Part shown: positions 21,690 through 33,326 of the stretch, in pieces
Position numbering within the stretch: the stretch's first letter is position 1
How the letters are laid out: every line of letters starts with the position of its first letter
NCBI RefSeq assembly: GCF_963678975.1
Contig: NC_089281.1
Location: 12,343,318 to 12,407,317, forward strand
Reading direction: 5' to 3'
DNA length: 64,000 nucleotides
Source of the DNA: Dysidea avara
Taxonomy: Eukaryota > Porifera > Demospongiae > Dictyoceratida > Dysideidae
Program-made: the position numbers and the translations under genes
Notes under the pieces: generated by a model
The model's input: the letters and a program-made list of their open reading frames with translations, nothing else
What the model was told of the DNA's origin: nothing
Databases searched by the model: none

Positions 21690-22600
21690 ATTTTTGATCA
21701 ATTAAGTCTACAAAACCAAAAATTGCTTTGTACGATGTTCAATTGCTTTCTCCATAAGTTGCCTAAAAGTGAATGTCATGTCAGTACAGCCTCTTCCTCT
21801 TCTAATACCACACTGGGATTCTGGTAACTGTCCATCAGCTAATCTCTGTAACCTACCCTGGCCACCACTTTTACCACAACCTCTAACAGAGCAACACCGT
21901 GCTAATTATCACAGCTTGTCAGGTTACCCTTCTTAGGTATCAGAATAAGGATTGCATCAACCCACTCCTTAAGTTCCTCTCGTCCCACCATTATCTCCTT
22001 CAACATCATAAAGTCCATATTATTGGTACCAGCCTTCACCATTTCAGGGAAAATGTTAGAGCTCTCGGGTGCCCGCCATTTCTCACTAACTTCAGTGCTA
22101 CAACCATCTCTTCCGTGCTTGGTGGTTGGGCCAACATCTTCCATAACTGCATGGTTGGAATTTTCCATCCACTCTTCAAAGTTGCACATGTGGTCAGTAT
22201 TGCACACGGCTCTGCACTTCTCTTCACACTTACATCTAAACAGTAACACATACTTTGATCCTTTTACTTCATAATTATATAATCTATACAGTGCTACTGT
22301 TTTGACTTGGGATGTTGCCAAGTTGTTTTATGAATGTTTTTCAGTTTTAATAAACGATGTTTTGCAAATTGTCACTTCAGTTAGTGCTAAAAATGATAAC
22401 ACTACTGAATTCTCTTCCTGCAACATTCATTTCACCATAACCATGTGGTTCTCTCACACTACTCCACTGATCAGCATTCTGTTTTCTACACCCGACACGT
22501 GCATTAAAGTCCCCCCAGTAAAATGTAAGTTTCTTCTCCTCTCTGCTTGCAGCTACTGTAGAAGCATAGCAAGAGATAACATGTAGTCTTGCACTGCTTG
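21690..22600 (-). mobile_element. Broken non-LTR retrotransposon (LINE) endonuclease-RT
   Basis: Read on the minus strand from 22600 down. An APE-type endonuclease piece near 22400-22590 includes GDFNARVG and HGYGEMN. A linker/RT N-terminal region follows (PPSTEEMVVALKLVRNG, then FPEMVKAG). Then come EEL-KEWVDAILILIPKKGNL, a stop, and further RT sequence with LPESQCG-RRGRGCTDM near 21790. Frameshifts and stops separate these pieces, so the element is dead. The order EN then RT supports the orientation. A clade was not assigned. Confidence 0.8.
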
Positions 22601-24273
22601 CATCACCAAATTTTAATGTAACAGATATATATATAGATCTAGAGCTCCAAGCCTTTCACTGCTATCCATGCATCCACAGCCCAATCAAGAAGTACAATTA
22701 TAGCTACTTCTTATCCCTTATAATAATTATCTTCATTGGAAGGTCTCACTCATCCAGATGTTAGCACTACAGCATTTCTGACGTTATAAATTTCATTGCT
22801 AAACGATTCAAGCTACTGATTTTTTGGTATGGTAATGACCCAAGGATGTACTTGTTTATTTAAGATATAGCCATATTACCCACATATGATGTCCCATAGT
22901 CTCTTCAACCTCTAGTTAAGTGTTTGAAATAACCTTACCATCATGGTCATTTTAACCATCAGTTGTAAAATTAACTCTCATCACAAAATATTTGTTTACT
23001 TGTTTGTTTGTTTGTTGTTTGTTTACATGATGAACCATTGTAGTGGTTCATAATAGAGATCACTTATGGTTTTTGCTAAAATCAAATAGAACACACACCT
23101 AAACACCACGTTAGGAAGCTTCCCAACCACAAAAGAAACCTTAGAAGTTAATGTGTAAGAAGTATAAGTCAACTGAAAAATATGAAGTCAATAGAAACCA
23201 GTAAAAGTACTTTTTAAATAACTGAAATAATTTATGCCATTTTGTTCATCTTATCCACAGGGCTATAGAGCAAAATGTGAGTACTTTTTGGGAAATAAAA
23301 ACTACATAACTTCCTTCCTATGTCTTACTTCATGTCCATGACCTATTTTTAAATGCATATTATTACAATGATAACACCCACTTTTAAGCAAATTTGCTTC
23401 TTGTAGGTTCACTTTGCTATTGGTCTCTGCAAGGGTAACCAATGTGTTAATGTGTGTTAATAAGTATCCAATCTATTCATGTTAACACGTTCATTTGGAA
23501 ACCCTATATCATTTAACCACAGAATATTAAGTTCATACCAGAGCAACAATGTTGTTGTGTACCACTGCATATTTGACTTATTGTGATCGCATAGCTGCAC
23601 AAGTGTGCATGCCTATGTGTTAAATAAGAAGCCATACTATTGCTGACCACAGCAAGCTATACACTACCTATAGTTGGATATGTCATAACTGTATAGATTC
23701 AATAGTAATGAAACAATGCACTAGTGTTTGCCAATTCTGATAATGTTAGCTGACTACTTAACAGCTACTGTACATATGTGATAATTGAGTGTTTGCCAAA
23801 ACAGTTCTTTTAAACATTAACTAATTTATTTCTTGTAAAGCTGGCAGGCCCTCAACGCATTTCACTTTTGTACTGCACTGCACATTTTAGTCTGTCCTAA
23901 AGTCAAAAATAAATTTTGAAATGAACAAGGTCATCTGCATCAAACACTCAGAAACCTTTAGCCCTAAAGCAACCAAATAATTATATAGTATTTTATAAGA
24001 GCTGCATCATTTGAATGATGATTCCATGCCTTGAAATGGCAAACTGAGTTCCAGTCAATCCAGTAGCTTACTTCATCATGTGTTCCAGTGAAATGATGAG
24101 AATGTCTAGTTTAAACCTAAAGTGACTTTTCAGCAATTATAGTTGACCTTATTTGTATGCACAGATAATGTCTCCCACATGAAGCCAGTTATGGTAAGTA
24201 AACTATCACAGTACAGTCCCACTATTATAGTCAGTTGATAGTAGTAGACACACAGAGTTGAGTTGCTAAAGAG
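22601..24273. other. Spacer upstream of the subfamily B receptor
   Basis: No gene was seen. (TTTG)n lies near 23000. From about 23820 the sequence is shared with 28445 onwards (GCTGGCAG..., GAGCTGCATCATTT, CCTTGAAATGGCAAACTGAG). The shared leader just before the ATG (GAGTTGAGTTGCTAAAGAG) is a conserved 5' flank of both B genes. Confidence 0.5.
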
Positions 24274-25467
24274 ATGGTGAAGCTTGCTGAAAGAGCAGTA
24301 TTAATTGTATCAACTATTGCTGGACTTGTACTAATAGTAAATGGGGGGGTTTGCCCCCCAGTGAGTGTTGAGGATAATAATGATACTGTAATGATAACAA
24401 GGTCTCAATATTGTTTTGTGAACAACTGTTCTATAAGAATAAACCACTCCAACATGATACTGAGTATATTTAACAATACTGGAGATTGGATAATGGCTAC
24501 TAACACTACTAACTTGTTGATAGCTCCCAATAATGGCACTGAGTGCACTTCCAGTGATCGTGACACTGTTGGGTTTATATTTCTTGCTATTGCTGGCTTC
24601 ATCATTATCTTATCAAGCAGCATTAACACTTTCGTACACATAATTGTGAAAGAGTTACACACTGTGACAGGTGCCATAATTATTGCACTGTGTTCATCCA
24701 TTAATGCTTTATTTGTATTTCAACTAATTACTGCTATATTCCAATATTTTCATCCTGTCCACAATAACCGTGAAACCTGTGGGGCATTTAAATATGGAAC
24801 CATCTTATTTCTTTTCATGTACGAGATGATAAAAGTAACTTACCTAATGCACTTTGGTTACTTAATGTATAGGTCTTATAGGGTAGTACTGAAGGCATTA
24901 AAGAACAGAAGTTTGTTGTATCTCTATACAGTAATAATACTAGTTGGTACATTTCTTTCTACAACGCTGTTGATTGTTGTGGATTTGACTGGAGACAAGA
25001 GTGCTCTTTCTACAGCACCTGATGGATACTGTGATGATTTTTTCAACAATGCTTCTACTTCTAGGATAATTCTTCTAGCGTTAATTGGCATAATGACTTT
25101 GTTGCAAGTTATCATTTTTGTAATTTCAATAACTTTTTATGCGTTAGTGACCAAAAACTGCTGTGGTAAAGGATTAGGTGATGCTCGTGTGTCCATTATT
25201 CTAATGTCAACCATTGGATTGAATGTTATTCTAACAATAGTACTGTTACTTGCTGGTGTTGAGGGTGAAGCTACTATAATAGCTGCAAGTGTTGCTACGT
25301 GTGTGGAACAAGTTACTTTACTGATAGTGTTTATGACTTATAAGAAAGTAAGGAGAAAGTTGTGTAGAGCTTTTGTCAAAACAAGATCATACTCCATTAC
25401 ACACTCTGAAAGAGAAGTGGAGACACAACGGTCTAGATCAACATTTATTTCTACAGTTACATCATAA
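24274..25467 (+). CDS. 7TM receptor-like protein, subfamily B, copy 1
   Basis: An intronless 397-residue protein. The signal peptide is ~8-24. The ectodomain (~25-97) has YCFVNNCSIRINHSN, NNTGDWIMATNTTN and NNGTEC, giving several N-glycosylation sites. Hydrophobic segments lie at ~98-122, 131-157, 172-198, 214-237, 262-291, 305-328 and 333-355. C169 (ETCG) and C253 (GYC) are placed like the conserved GPCR loop disulphide. After TM7 comes a basic, serine-rich tail (RRKLCRAF..., SITHSEREVE, QRSRSTF), a possible phosphorylation region. KELHTVTGAIIIALC after TM1 and GDARVSIILMSTIGL before and in TM6 recall class B-type receptors. The function is unknown. It pairs with 28942 by tandem duplication. 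Confidence 0.87.
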   Translation: MVKLAERAVLIVSTIAGLVLIVNGGVCPPVSVEDNNDTVMITRSQYCFVNNCSIRINHSNMILSIFNNTGDWIMATNTTNLLIAPNNGTECTSSDRDTVGFIFLAIAGFIIILSSSINTFVHIIVKELHTVTGAIIIALCSSINALFVFQLITAIFQYFHPVHNNRETCGAFKYGTILFLFMYEMIKVTYLMHFGYLMYRSYRVVLKALKNRSLLYLYTVIILVGTFLSTTLLIVVDLTGDKSALSTAPDGYCDDFFNNASTSRIILLALIGIMTLLQVIIFVISITFYALVTKNCCGKGLGDARVSIILMSTIGLNVILTIVLLLAGVEGEATIIAASVATCVEQVTLLIVFMTYKKVRRKLCRAFVKTRSYSITHSEREVETQRSRSTFISTVTS

Positions 25468-25771
25468 AAAACTTAATTGAGAGTATGTGTTATTTTAATT
25501 TCATTAATAGTATACAACATTTGTCTATTGTAACTTTTGTAATGGTACATTAAGATCATGTGGTTATGTGGCAGTGAGCTCCTGACCATTATACCACTTA
25601 AATATTCCTGTAAAGAATGTGTGCAGTCCTAACAAAGTGTTATTTGTATCCTCTGGTTGGTCTTGTATGGTAGATCATTTATTTTTTGTTTTGGGGTACC
25701 CCATGCAACACAAAGAAAATCCATGCAAGACTAATAGTCAGTCACCTGTAACTACATGCAGTTGGTATATA
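25468..25771. other. 3' flank of subfamily B copy 1
   Basis: Shared with 30154-30360 of the second duplicate (GTGTGCAGTCCTAACAAAG). No separate gene. Confidence 0.45.
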
Positions 25772-25960
25772 CAGGGGAACCTCTCTATTACAGACATTTT
25801 GAAACCCAGAATATTTGGCCACTTTTTGCTGTAGTATACAGGTTTTCCTTTTCAGAGGCAAAAAAAATGCATTGACCAGGACCAAAACTTTTGTCTTTAT
25901 TATGGAGGTTTTTTCTATTGTGTCCTTAATTTGGGGAATTTGTTAAGAGAGGTTCCACTG
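25772..25960. mobile_element. CAGTGGAACCTCTCT-family MITE
   Basis: 189 bp. The left end CAGGGGAACCTCTCT and the right end AGAGAGGTTCCACTG are inverted matches with one difference. TA flanks both sides (25770-25771 and 25961-25962). The second duplicate lacks it near 30362, so it is private to this copy. Confidence 0.75.
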
Positions 25961-26219
25961 TATATCCAAGTGAATTGTAACTGCTGCTGATCTAAAATGA
26001 GCAAGAGATGGTTAATTAATTATACACTGACTCACATCAATTCAAATATATCTTAAACGGTGAATTGATTTGCATGCCATGAAAGGTATGGAAAATGGGG
26101 GCCAGGCCAGCACCACTCTATTACACTTGTCATAAAAGGTTGAGGATTCTAGTGAACAGCCAACTACTCTAATAGAACAGTCACATTATAATGTCAATTA
26201 GTCCAAAACTATTTATGTT

Positions 26220-26755
26220 CCTTTATCCAGCCAGACCTGATGTACAAAAAATAGTGACAGCAGCCACAATTGTGAGCTGGACTGAGTGGTTGTATAATGT
26301 AGAATATTTAATCAGAACTATAAGAAAATAGCACCAGATATAATTATGTAACAGAGATTACCACCTTGTAAAATCACCTAAGTTAGGTGGGTCACTTTTG
26401 TAAACTTAAGTATAGAGAAACGGAAATAAGATGACTCCATTTTTTGATATTATACAGATCTACTGATGTCCCTAGTGGGATAGTGACTAATATTAATGCT
26501 GCTGGATGAGATAATGATTAAACAGACAATGACAACATAACTACATTATGGTCAAGAGGAGACTTACCATTATTGAGAGTTATGAACAAGTTAGTAGTGT
26601 TATCCAATATCCAGTATTGTCGATGATATTCAGTAACACATTGGAGTCATTTATTCTGATAGTACACTCATTCACAACACAATACTGAGACTTAGTGATC
26701 TCTACACTATCATCATACTGTACAGTGAGTGAGAACAATTTGTTTGTACATCAAT
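26220..26755 (-). pseudogene. Decayed 7TM receptor-like copy (subfamily C type)
   Basis: Minus-strand relic. Recognisable pieces run from TM4 (GCAGCCACAATTGTGA, near 26255) through TM3 (ATAAGATGACTCC, near 26427) and TM1 (CTGCTGGATGAGATAATGAT, near 26500) to the ectodomain (26573-26700). There are gaps and frameshifts, and the region C-terminal to TM4 is missing. The ectodomain still reads like subfamily C, including the upstream CAGTATGATGA-type segment on the coding strand. The counterpart in the second duplicate is 30550-31515. Confidence 0.7.
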
Positions 26756-26973
26756 TAAAAACAAAAACTGCTTTGCTTCATAAAGAAAATCATATTATGT
26801 TTCTTCCTGTTAATAACACGCTGGTGTGGCATGCCTACTTCTTGCGTTATATGCATGACATATGGCAGCACGACACACTGCTCTAAATGTCTTGATGACA
26901 GATACAATAATAGTACACTTTAATCACCTGAAATAGACTGTAATGAGAGTTTACTGACTGCATGCACAACGCA

Positions 26974-27131
<158 letters not shown>

Positions 27132-27139
27132 CACAAAGC

Positions 27140-27566
27140 AAAACCTTTGGCTACTGTGCTATATATAGCACAGTCATGCTTACCCAGTGAACCAACACCT
27201 GTGTGCTACTCAGGTGCTATGAGTCAGTGCAGGAAAATCCTCCTGGGGCAGGACTAGTAATCCACAGGAGGTAAAAGTACGGGCATCCAAAGTTCCACCT
27301 TCATGGACCTTCACCTGCTGTGTGAGATATGAACAGTTGACATTTGCATCCCCATGCAGTTAACACCAGGTACTCATTGAGGTGGGCTGCTTCAGAGTCC
27401 TCAGTTGACCCCAGGTCACCAGGTCTCCAACTGGGTAGACTGGAGCAATGTGAGCAAAGTTTCTTGCTCAAGAAAATAATAACAGCAACTAGGCATAACC
27501 AGGTATCAATCCTAGGACCTTTTGATTACCTAGCCAATGCTCTAGCCACTTGGTAATGCTGCCTCA
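27140..27566 (-). mobile_element. tRNA-derived SINE (full length)
   Basis: On the minus strand it starts near 27566 with a tRNA-like head. An A-box-like TGGCTAGAGCATTGG and a B-box-like GGATTGATACC are ~30 bp apart. Then comes the SINE-type body TTGAGCAAGAAACTTTGCTC/ACATTGCTCCAGTC and a long tail ending near 27140. Pol III boxes plus this body support a SINE. A copy lacking the head lies at 31730-32060. Confidence 0.65.
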
Positions 27567-28941
27567 CACATACACACACACACATGCTTTCCAGTGGCAA
27601 AAAGAACCTATTTTCTTCATCTAGTCAAACCTGGCTGAGGGAGGAGGAAGAGGGGAGATACAAGACATGTACAATAGTTACACACAATTGAACTAAACAA
27701 AATTTGCACAATTGTATTTGAAGTATGCATTTTGTACTTTACGCTGTCATGATTGCCCAAAACGATGAAAAGTGAAGAGAAGACTTGCGTAGTAAAGTTC
27801 CAATGGAGGGGAAGGCTGAAGGGGTATTCTCACCAACTAGGGATTCTGAGAGCATACTCTCCCAGGAAATTTTTGAAAGTGGCTGTGACAAGATTAGGGG
27901 CAGATCAAGGGTTTGGAAAGGGGGTGCACCAGGATAGTAGACTGGGGAGCACGTACAGCCCCCCAGAAGCTCAGCCCCCCAGAAACTAGAGCTATTTCAT
28001 ATGTTTCGGGATTAAATTTGATGTAGAATGGTTTAATTATGCACAATATATAAATCATAATGCTTTCTAAGTGGAGTACATTGGTCCAGAGATGTACAGG
28101 GATAAGTGACAATCATGAGTATCTAAACAAGGAAGATTATTGGAACTTATAGAGTAACACAATGCCAGTATCATAATTGGTTGTGAATCACACATTGACC
28201 AATCATTCCCTTCTTCAGAAGTATTTCAGGAAAGATAGATCAATTGGTTGAGGTGGTGTTTTTCTGTCTATTAGAGATATGTAGCAATCTAATTTAAAGT
28301 GGAGGCAGAGTTTGTCTTGGCAAAAATTAATTTCAAAGGAAGGCAATCGGTGTGTATATATGCTCTTTTCATATACCTCCCAACAATTCCCTGAATCCCC
28401 TTATTCAGTTACATCAATCACTAAACCAACTTGTGACCTTCAACATGTAATCGTTATGTTTCTTGTAAGGCTGGCAGAACTAAATTGTTGCCAGGCCCTC
28501 ATGCAGCACATTTAATACTGTACTGTACTGCATAATTCACTCCCTTTTACATCATAATTTATTGTGCTGTAAAATCTAAAATACATTTTAGTCATCTGCA
28601 TCATTCAAGTACTCAGAATTTAGCAAATAATTTATACAGATTTCAAATATGTTTTTTTAAGAGCTGCATCATTTCCATGCCTTGAAATGGCAAACTGAGT
28701 TCCAGTCAATCCAGCTAGTCCAGTTCAATATGTGTACAAGTAGAATGATGAGAATGTCTACTATGAGTTCATGATTATCATTCTAAAGTGACGTTTCAGC
28801 AACTAAGGCTGACCTTATTTGTATGTACAGACTGTCTCCCACATGAAGCCAAGTTATGGTAAGTAAATTACCACGCACAGTCCTACTATATATTTCAGTC
28901 AGCTGATAGGGTAGACAGGACAGAGTTGAGTTGCTAAAGAG
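27567..28941. other. Spacer between duplicates, 5' flank of copy 2
   Basis: 27880-27990 has a C-rich, repeat-like block (GCCCCCCAGAAGCTCAGCC). From about 28445 the sequence follows 23820-24273. No gene was recognised. Confidence 0.4.
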
Positions 28942-30153
28942 ATGGTGAGGCTTGCTGAAAGAGCAGTATTAATTGTATCAACTATTGCTGGATTTGTACT
29001 AATAGTAAATGGGGGGGTTTGCCCCCCAGTGAGTGTTGAGGATAATAATGATACTGTAATGATAACAAGGTCTCAATATTGTTTTGTGAACAACTGTTCT
29101 ATAAGAATAAACCACTCCAACATGATACTGAGTATATTTAACAATACTGGAGATTGGATAATGGCTACTAACACTACTAACTTGTTGATAGCTCCCAATA
29201 ATGGCACTGAGTGCACTTCCAGTGATCGTGACACTGTTGGGTTTATATTTCTTGCTATTGCTGGCTTTATCATTATCTTATCAAGCAGCATTAACACTTT
29301 CGTACACATAATTGTGAAAGAGTTACACACTGTGACAGGTTCCATAATTATTGCACTGTGTTCATCCATTAATGCTTTATTTGTATTTCAACTAATTACT
29401 GCTGTATTCCAATATTTTCATCCTGTCCACAATAACCGTGAAACCTGTGGGATATTTAAATATGGAACCATCTTATTTCTTTTCATGTACGAGATGATAA
29501 AAGTAACTTACCTAATGCACTTTGGTTACTTAATGTACAGGTCTTATAGGGTAGTACTGAAGGCATTAAAGAACAGAAGTTTGTTGTATCTCTATACGGT
29601 AATAATACTAGTGGGTACATTTCTTTCTATAATGCTGTTGATTGTTGTGGATTTGACTGGAGACAAGAGTGCTCTTTCTACAACATCTGATGGATACTGT
29701 GATGACTTTTTCAATGATGCTTCTACTTCTAGGACAATTCTTCTAGTGTTATTTGGCATAATGACTTTGTTGCAAGTTATCATTTTTGTAATTGCGATGA
29801 CTTTTTATGCGTTAGTGACCAAAAGCTGCTGTGGTGAAGGATTAAGTGATGCCCGTGTGTCCATTATTCTAATGTCAACCATTGGATTGAATGTTATTCT
29901 AACAATAGTACTGTTACTTGCTGGTGTTGAGGGTGAAGCTACTATAATAGCTGCAAGTGTTGCTACATGTGTAGAGCAAGTTACTTTATTGATAGTGTTT
30001 ATGACTTACCGCAAGAATGTAAGGAGAAAGTTGTGTAGAGCTTTTTTCAAAACAAAATCATACTCCATTACACACTCTGAAAGAGAAGTGGAGACACAAA
30101 GGTCTAGATCAACATTTCTTTCTACACTTAGCTACATCATAAATTTTAACTGA
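28942..30153 (+). CDS. 7TM receptor-like protein, subfamily B, copy 2
   Basis: An intronless 403-residue tandem paralogue of 24274 with the same layout: signal peptide, glycosylated ectodomain, seven hydrophobic segments, basic serine-rich tail. By eye, residues 19-133 are identical to copy 1, with only K3R and L18F before that. About two dozen differences fall between residue 134 and the end (for example TM4 STTLL to SIMLL, and GKGLGD to GEGLSD). An extra residue follows TM7 (TYRKN-VRRKL), and a stop shift lengthens the C terminus (STLSYIINFN). Both genes have intact frames. Function is unknown; class B-like GPCR ancestry is inference. Confidence 0.87.
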   Translation: MVRLAERAVLIVSTIAGFVLIVNGGVCPPVSVEDNNDTVMITRSQYCFVNNCSIRINHSNMILSIFNNTGDWIMATNTTNLLIAPNNGTECTSSDRDTVGFIFLAIAGFIIILSSSINTFVHIIVKELHTVTGSIIIALCSSINALFVFQLITAVFQYFHPVHNNRETCGIFKYGTILFLFMYEMIKVTYLMHFGYLMYRSYRVVLKALKNRSLLYLYTVIILVGTFLSIMLLIVVDLTGDKSALSTTSDGYCDDFFNDASTSRTILLVLFGIMTLLQVIIFVIAMTFYALVTKSCCGEGLSDARVSIILMSTIGLNVILTIVLLLAGVEGEATIIAASVATCVEQVTLLIVFMTYRKNVRRKLCRAFFKTKSYSITHSEREVETQRSRSTFLSTLSYIINFN

Positions 30154-30549
30154 GAGACTGAGAGTATGTGCAATTTTATTTTATGTGTCTACTGTAACTT
30201 TTGTATTGCAAGATAATTAAGATCTTGGGGTATTCTGTGTGAAAGTGAGCTCTATTTTAACCTAAATATTGCCATAAACGATGTGTGCAGTCCTAACAAA
30301 GAGTTATTTGTATCTTTATAGTATAGCCAGTCACCTGTAACTAACAACTTGCAGTTGGTATACCCAAATAAATCGTAACTGCTGCTGATCTAAGGTGAGC
30401 AAGTGTTATGGCAGGTGTGGAAAATGGGGCCAAGCCAGCTGAGCACCACTTGATAGTGCTTGTGATAAAAGGTCAAAGGATTTTAGCAAACAATCAACCA
30501 CTCTAATAGAACAATCACATTATTTATTTTTAAAAAGCCCAACACTGTC
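30154..30549. other. 3' flank of subfamily B copy 2
   Basis: Colinear with the flank of copy 1 but without the MITE at 25772. It contains one CACTCTAATAGAACAATCAC motif near 30497. No gene was seen. Confidence 0.4.
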
Positions 30550-31515
30550 TACAGCCAGATTTGCTGTACAAAAATAGTGCAGCAGTCACAATTGTGATGA
30601 TGTAGTTATATGTAACAGTACTAGTGTGTGTTGTTGATCTCTCACCACCTTTTAAGATTTATTAGCAGAGGTGGATTCTGAGGTTTCCAGAAATTATACT
30701 CAGAATTCCTATTGATTTGCAATGCTATTCAACTACCCTAATAGAACACTCACATTTTTAAGGTCACTTAGTTTACCTGTACCAGCACAGTAAAATTATA
30801 TCTCAGAGTGTTTAAGATCTGAAACCCCTGGATGTCCTTTAAACTTCACCTCTTAATTCTTTAGCCTGCTCTCAATATGCCAGCAGAAGCAAGCATAAGT
30901 CAATCAATTCCTAACCATACGTTTAAAACGCCAACTTTAAAGTGAAAATTGTTAACAGATTCAATCTTAGAATAAATAATTTTCAAAATTTTCTGGGAAG
31001 CATGATTCCAGACTCCCCTAGTATGCATGCATGTATGGAAACCTATCACTTAATTCATTGGTTAGTAACCAAATTGAATTAGATAAATCACTTTTGTAAA
31101 TTTATAGTTATAGAGGAACATGGCTCCATTTTTTGATATTGCACAAATCCATTCATTATTATTGACTGGGTGAATATAATTGAAATGTACATGAGATATA
31201 TATATCTACCAATGTATGTTAAGTTACAAAGGTCACATAGCACCAACCACACTATATGTAACTCTAAATAATGTGAATGACAATATTGATGCTACTGGAT
31301 GAGATAATGACTGAACCGAGAGTAGAAAGAAAACAACACTAACTGTAGTCAGACTTATAATTATACTTAATACCATCATTGGGAGCTATAAACAAGTTAG
31401 TAGCAATTGTTGACAACATCTGATATTGGAGTCTGATAGCACACTAAGTTCATAAAACAATATATTACTTAGTGGTCCCAGTAACATCATATTGTACAGT
31501 GAGCAATTTAAAATG
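30550..31515 (-). pseudogene. Decayed 7TM receptor-like copy (second duplicate)
   Basis: Minus-strand relic covering TM4 (near 30570), TM3 (31080-31150), TM1-TM2 (31220-31310) and the ectodomain (31370-31510), with stops and frameshifts. A repeat-like insertion at about 30665-31065 separates TM4 from TM3. It is the longer sister of 26220-26755. Its ectodomain is more decayed than in most other copies. Confidence 0.7.
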
Positions 31516-31729
31516 TTAATCATTTGCTTCATAAAGGCAGTGTATGCACTTTATTGCTCTTCCTGTTCATAACATACAAAGTGTGGCTTCTTGGGCTGCA
31601 TGGCACACTACTGTGTACTGTGTGTCTTGATGGTGGATACAACAATAGTGCACTTTAATCACCTGAAGTGAGAGTTTACTGACTGTAACCACACGTGTGC
31701 ACACACAAACACACACACAAAGCAAAAGC

Positions 31730-32060
31730 AAAGCCTTTGGCTACTACACTAGCACAGTCATGCCTACCCAGTGAACCAGGGTATATAGCCTACTGCAGTT
31801 TACTAGTATTGCCCTAGGAGGATTTTCTAGCGCTGACTCACGGTACCTAAGTAGCACACAGATGTCCCAGTGTTCACCAGTGAAGGTGTGGGCACCCAAG
31901 GTCCCACCTGGACCTTCACCCACTGTGTGAGACATGAACAGTTGGCATTTAACTCCCTGGGTAACACCAATTGCAAGTGCTTATTGATGTTACAGCTGGG
32001 TGGGCTGCTTTCCCAGTTGGCCCCAGCATGAAACAGCTGGCTATACTGGAGCAATGTGAG
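31730..32060 (-). mobile_element. SINE copy without tRNA head
   Basis: Matches the body and tail of the SINE at 27140-27566 (GCCTTTGGCTACTAC..., ACCTTCACCCACTGTGTGAG, CTGGAGCAATGTGAG). It stops at CAATGTGAG, before the tRNA-like head. Confidence 0.6.
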
Positions 32061-32091
32061 TACTAATACGCTCAGTGGATACTAATACATT

Positions 32092-32300
32092 CAGTGGAAC
32101 CTATCTATAACACACTTTGGGATATAGGCTTCTACTGTATATTTCAGTTATATTTGCATGCATTTTCTTCTTTCAGAGGCAATCATGTATAGAGTCAGAT
32201 CTGTTTGGACCAAAATCTTTGTCCCGGTTAATGGAGGTTTTTAATATTTTTGCTGTATGGTGTCCTGAATTTGGTGAGTCTGTTAAGAGAGGCTTCACTG
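32092..32300. mobile_element. CAGTGGAACCT-family MITE
   Basis: Left end CAGTGGAACCTATCT and right end AGAGAGGCTTCACTG, about 209 bp. The interior shares GGACCAAAATCTTTG and ATGGAGGTTTTT with 25772-25960. No clean TA flank is seen on the left. Confidence 0.6.
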
Positions 32301-32346
32301 TATCCCTACTGTATCCCTAGCATGTTCCTCTCTGTCACTTCAATAT

Positions 32347-32660
32347 AGATAACTATCCCTCTAGGGACCTTCAAGGAGGGTAACAGCAAGTCTGTGAAGC
32401 AGAGAGTCAGAAACCTAAAACTATGCTGAATGCAGAAAAAAAAATTATGGGCCAGGTAGTGACTCGATCCACATACAGCTTACAGTCTAGGCAAGTGCCT
32501 GAGGAGCCACACAACCTGGGATCCAGGATTTCCTCTACATTCAGCCAGTACTTAAACATACTGACTTCTTGTTTTTGTCAATTTATTAGACACTATCCCT
32601 CTAGAGACCTGGGGGAGTCAGAAACCTGTAACTGACAACTATGCTGAATGTAGAAAAAAA
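32347..32660 (-). mobile_element. tRNA-like SINE, partial tandem
   Basis: On the minus strand, GATCGAGTC matches a B box, preceded by TGTGTGGCTCCTCAGG, an A-box-like stretch. The unit starting ACTATCCCTCTAGGGACCT recurs near 32587. The same unit is tandemly repeated at 39828-40360. Confidence 0.5.
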
Positions 32661-32861
32661 TCCCAGGCAAAGTGGTTTCCTCAAACAAAATAATATAATA
32701 GCAGTGTTAACTATATTGAAGAACAGTTAGCAACTTCTACTTTGGACACTACACTTGCACTTAAACAAGTAATGGAAAGGTCATTTTCAGTAACTGCCGG
32801 TGGACCTAACTCTGGAGGAAGTAATGCATGTATGTACAGCACATGCTTATTTACTTGCATA

Positions 32862-33112
32862 TGTGACCGGATTTGCGAAAAGGTACCTTTTCCACACATT
32901 TTACATACCAGCAAACAAAATGTCATAGCTGTTGACTTCTTACACTGATTAAGTTGCAGTTTGGATCAAAATGCAGCCAGATACTGTAGCTACACTCATG
33001 GAAAAGTTCAGATGACTATATACAATGGTTAAAAAGTTATGAATTCATACAAATCAAAAAATGGGTCAAATTTTGTGTGTGAAAAAGGTACCTTTTCGCA
33101 AATCCGGTCACA
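32862..33112. mobile_element. MITE with ~33-bp perfect inverted ends, TA flanks
   Basis: 251 bp. The left end TGTGACCGGATTTGCGAAAA, continuing GGTACCTTTT, is exactly inverted at the right. TA lies at 32860-32861 and 33113-33114. The intact ends suggest recent activity. It is related to 8314-8551 and is Tc1/mariner-like by target site only. Confidence 0.8.
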
Positions 33113-33326
33113 TATTGTATGTATCATACAAATAAGTCAAAGGTGCATTTTTTATATATACTATGCTGATAGATCAAGTGTATGGTTTTCAGTATGAGTG
33201 CAATCCATGTACTAATTATTAAGTGCATGAATTTATTAAAACATAAACAAATGTACAGGAAAATATTTTTAAAATCAGTATATGAGGTATTATAAGTGTA
33301 TACAGTATTACTACAGTGTATCAGGT

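Larger units (their letters stand above)
16320..21975. repeat. Segmental duplication unit 2
   Basis: Paralogue of 8208-14325 (see that entry). The receptor genes are offset by ~7.03 kb. The retrotransposon fragment continues past the unit-1 breakpoint to ~22600. Confidence 0.8.

Noticed and set aside
21899..22274. Plus-strand ORFs of 115 and 83 codons
   Set aside because: They are antisense shadows of the minus-strand retrotransposon reverse transcriptase.
27490..27566. Functional tRNA gene
   Set aside because: The boxes are present but the sequence cannot form a proper cloverleaf by eye, and it continues into a SINE body.
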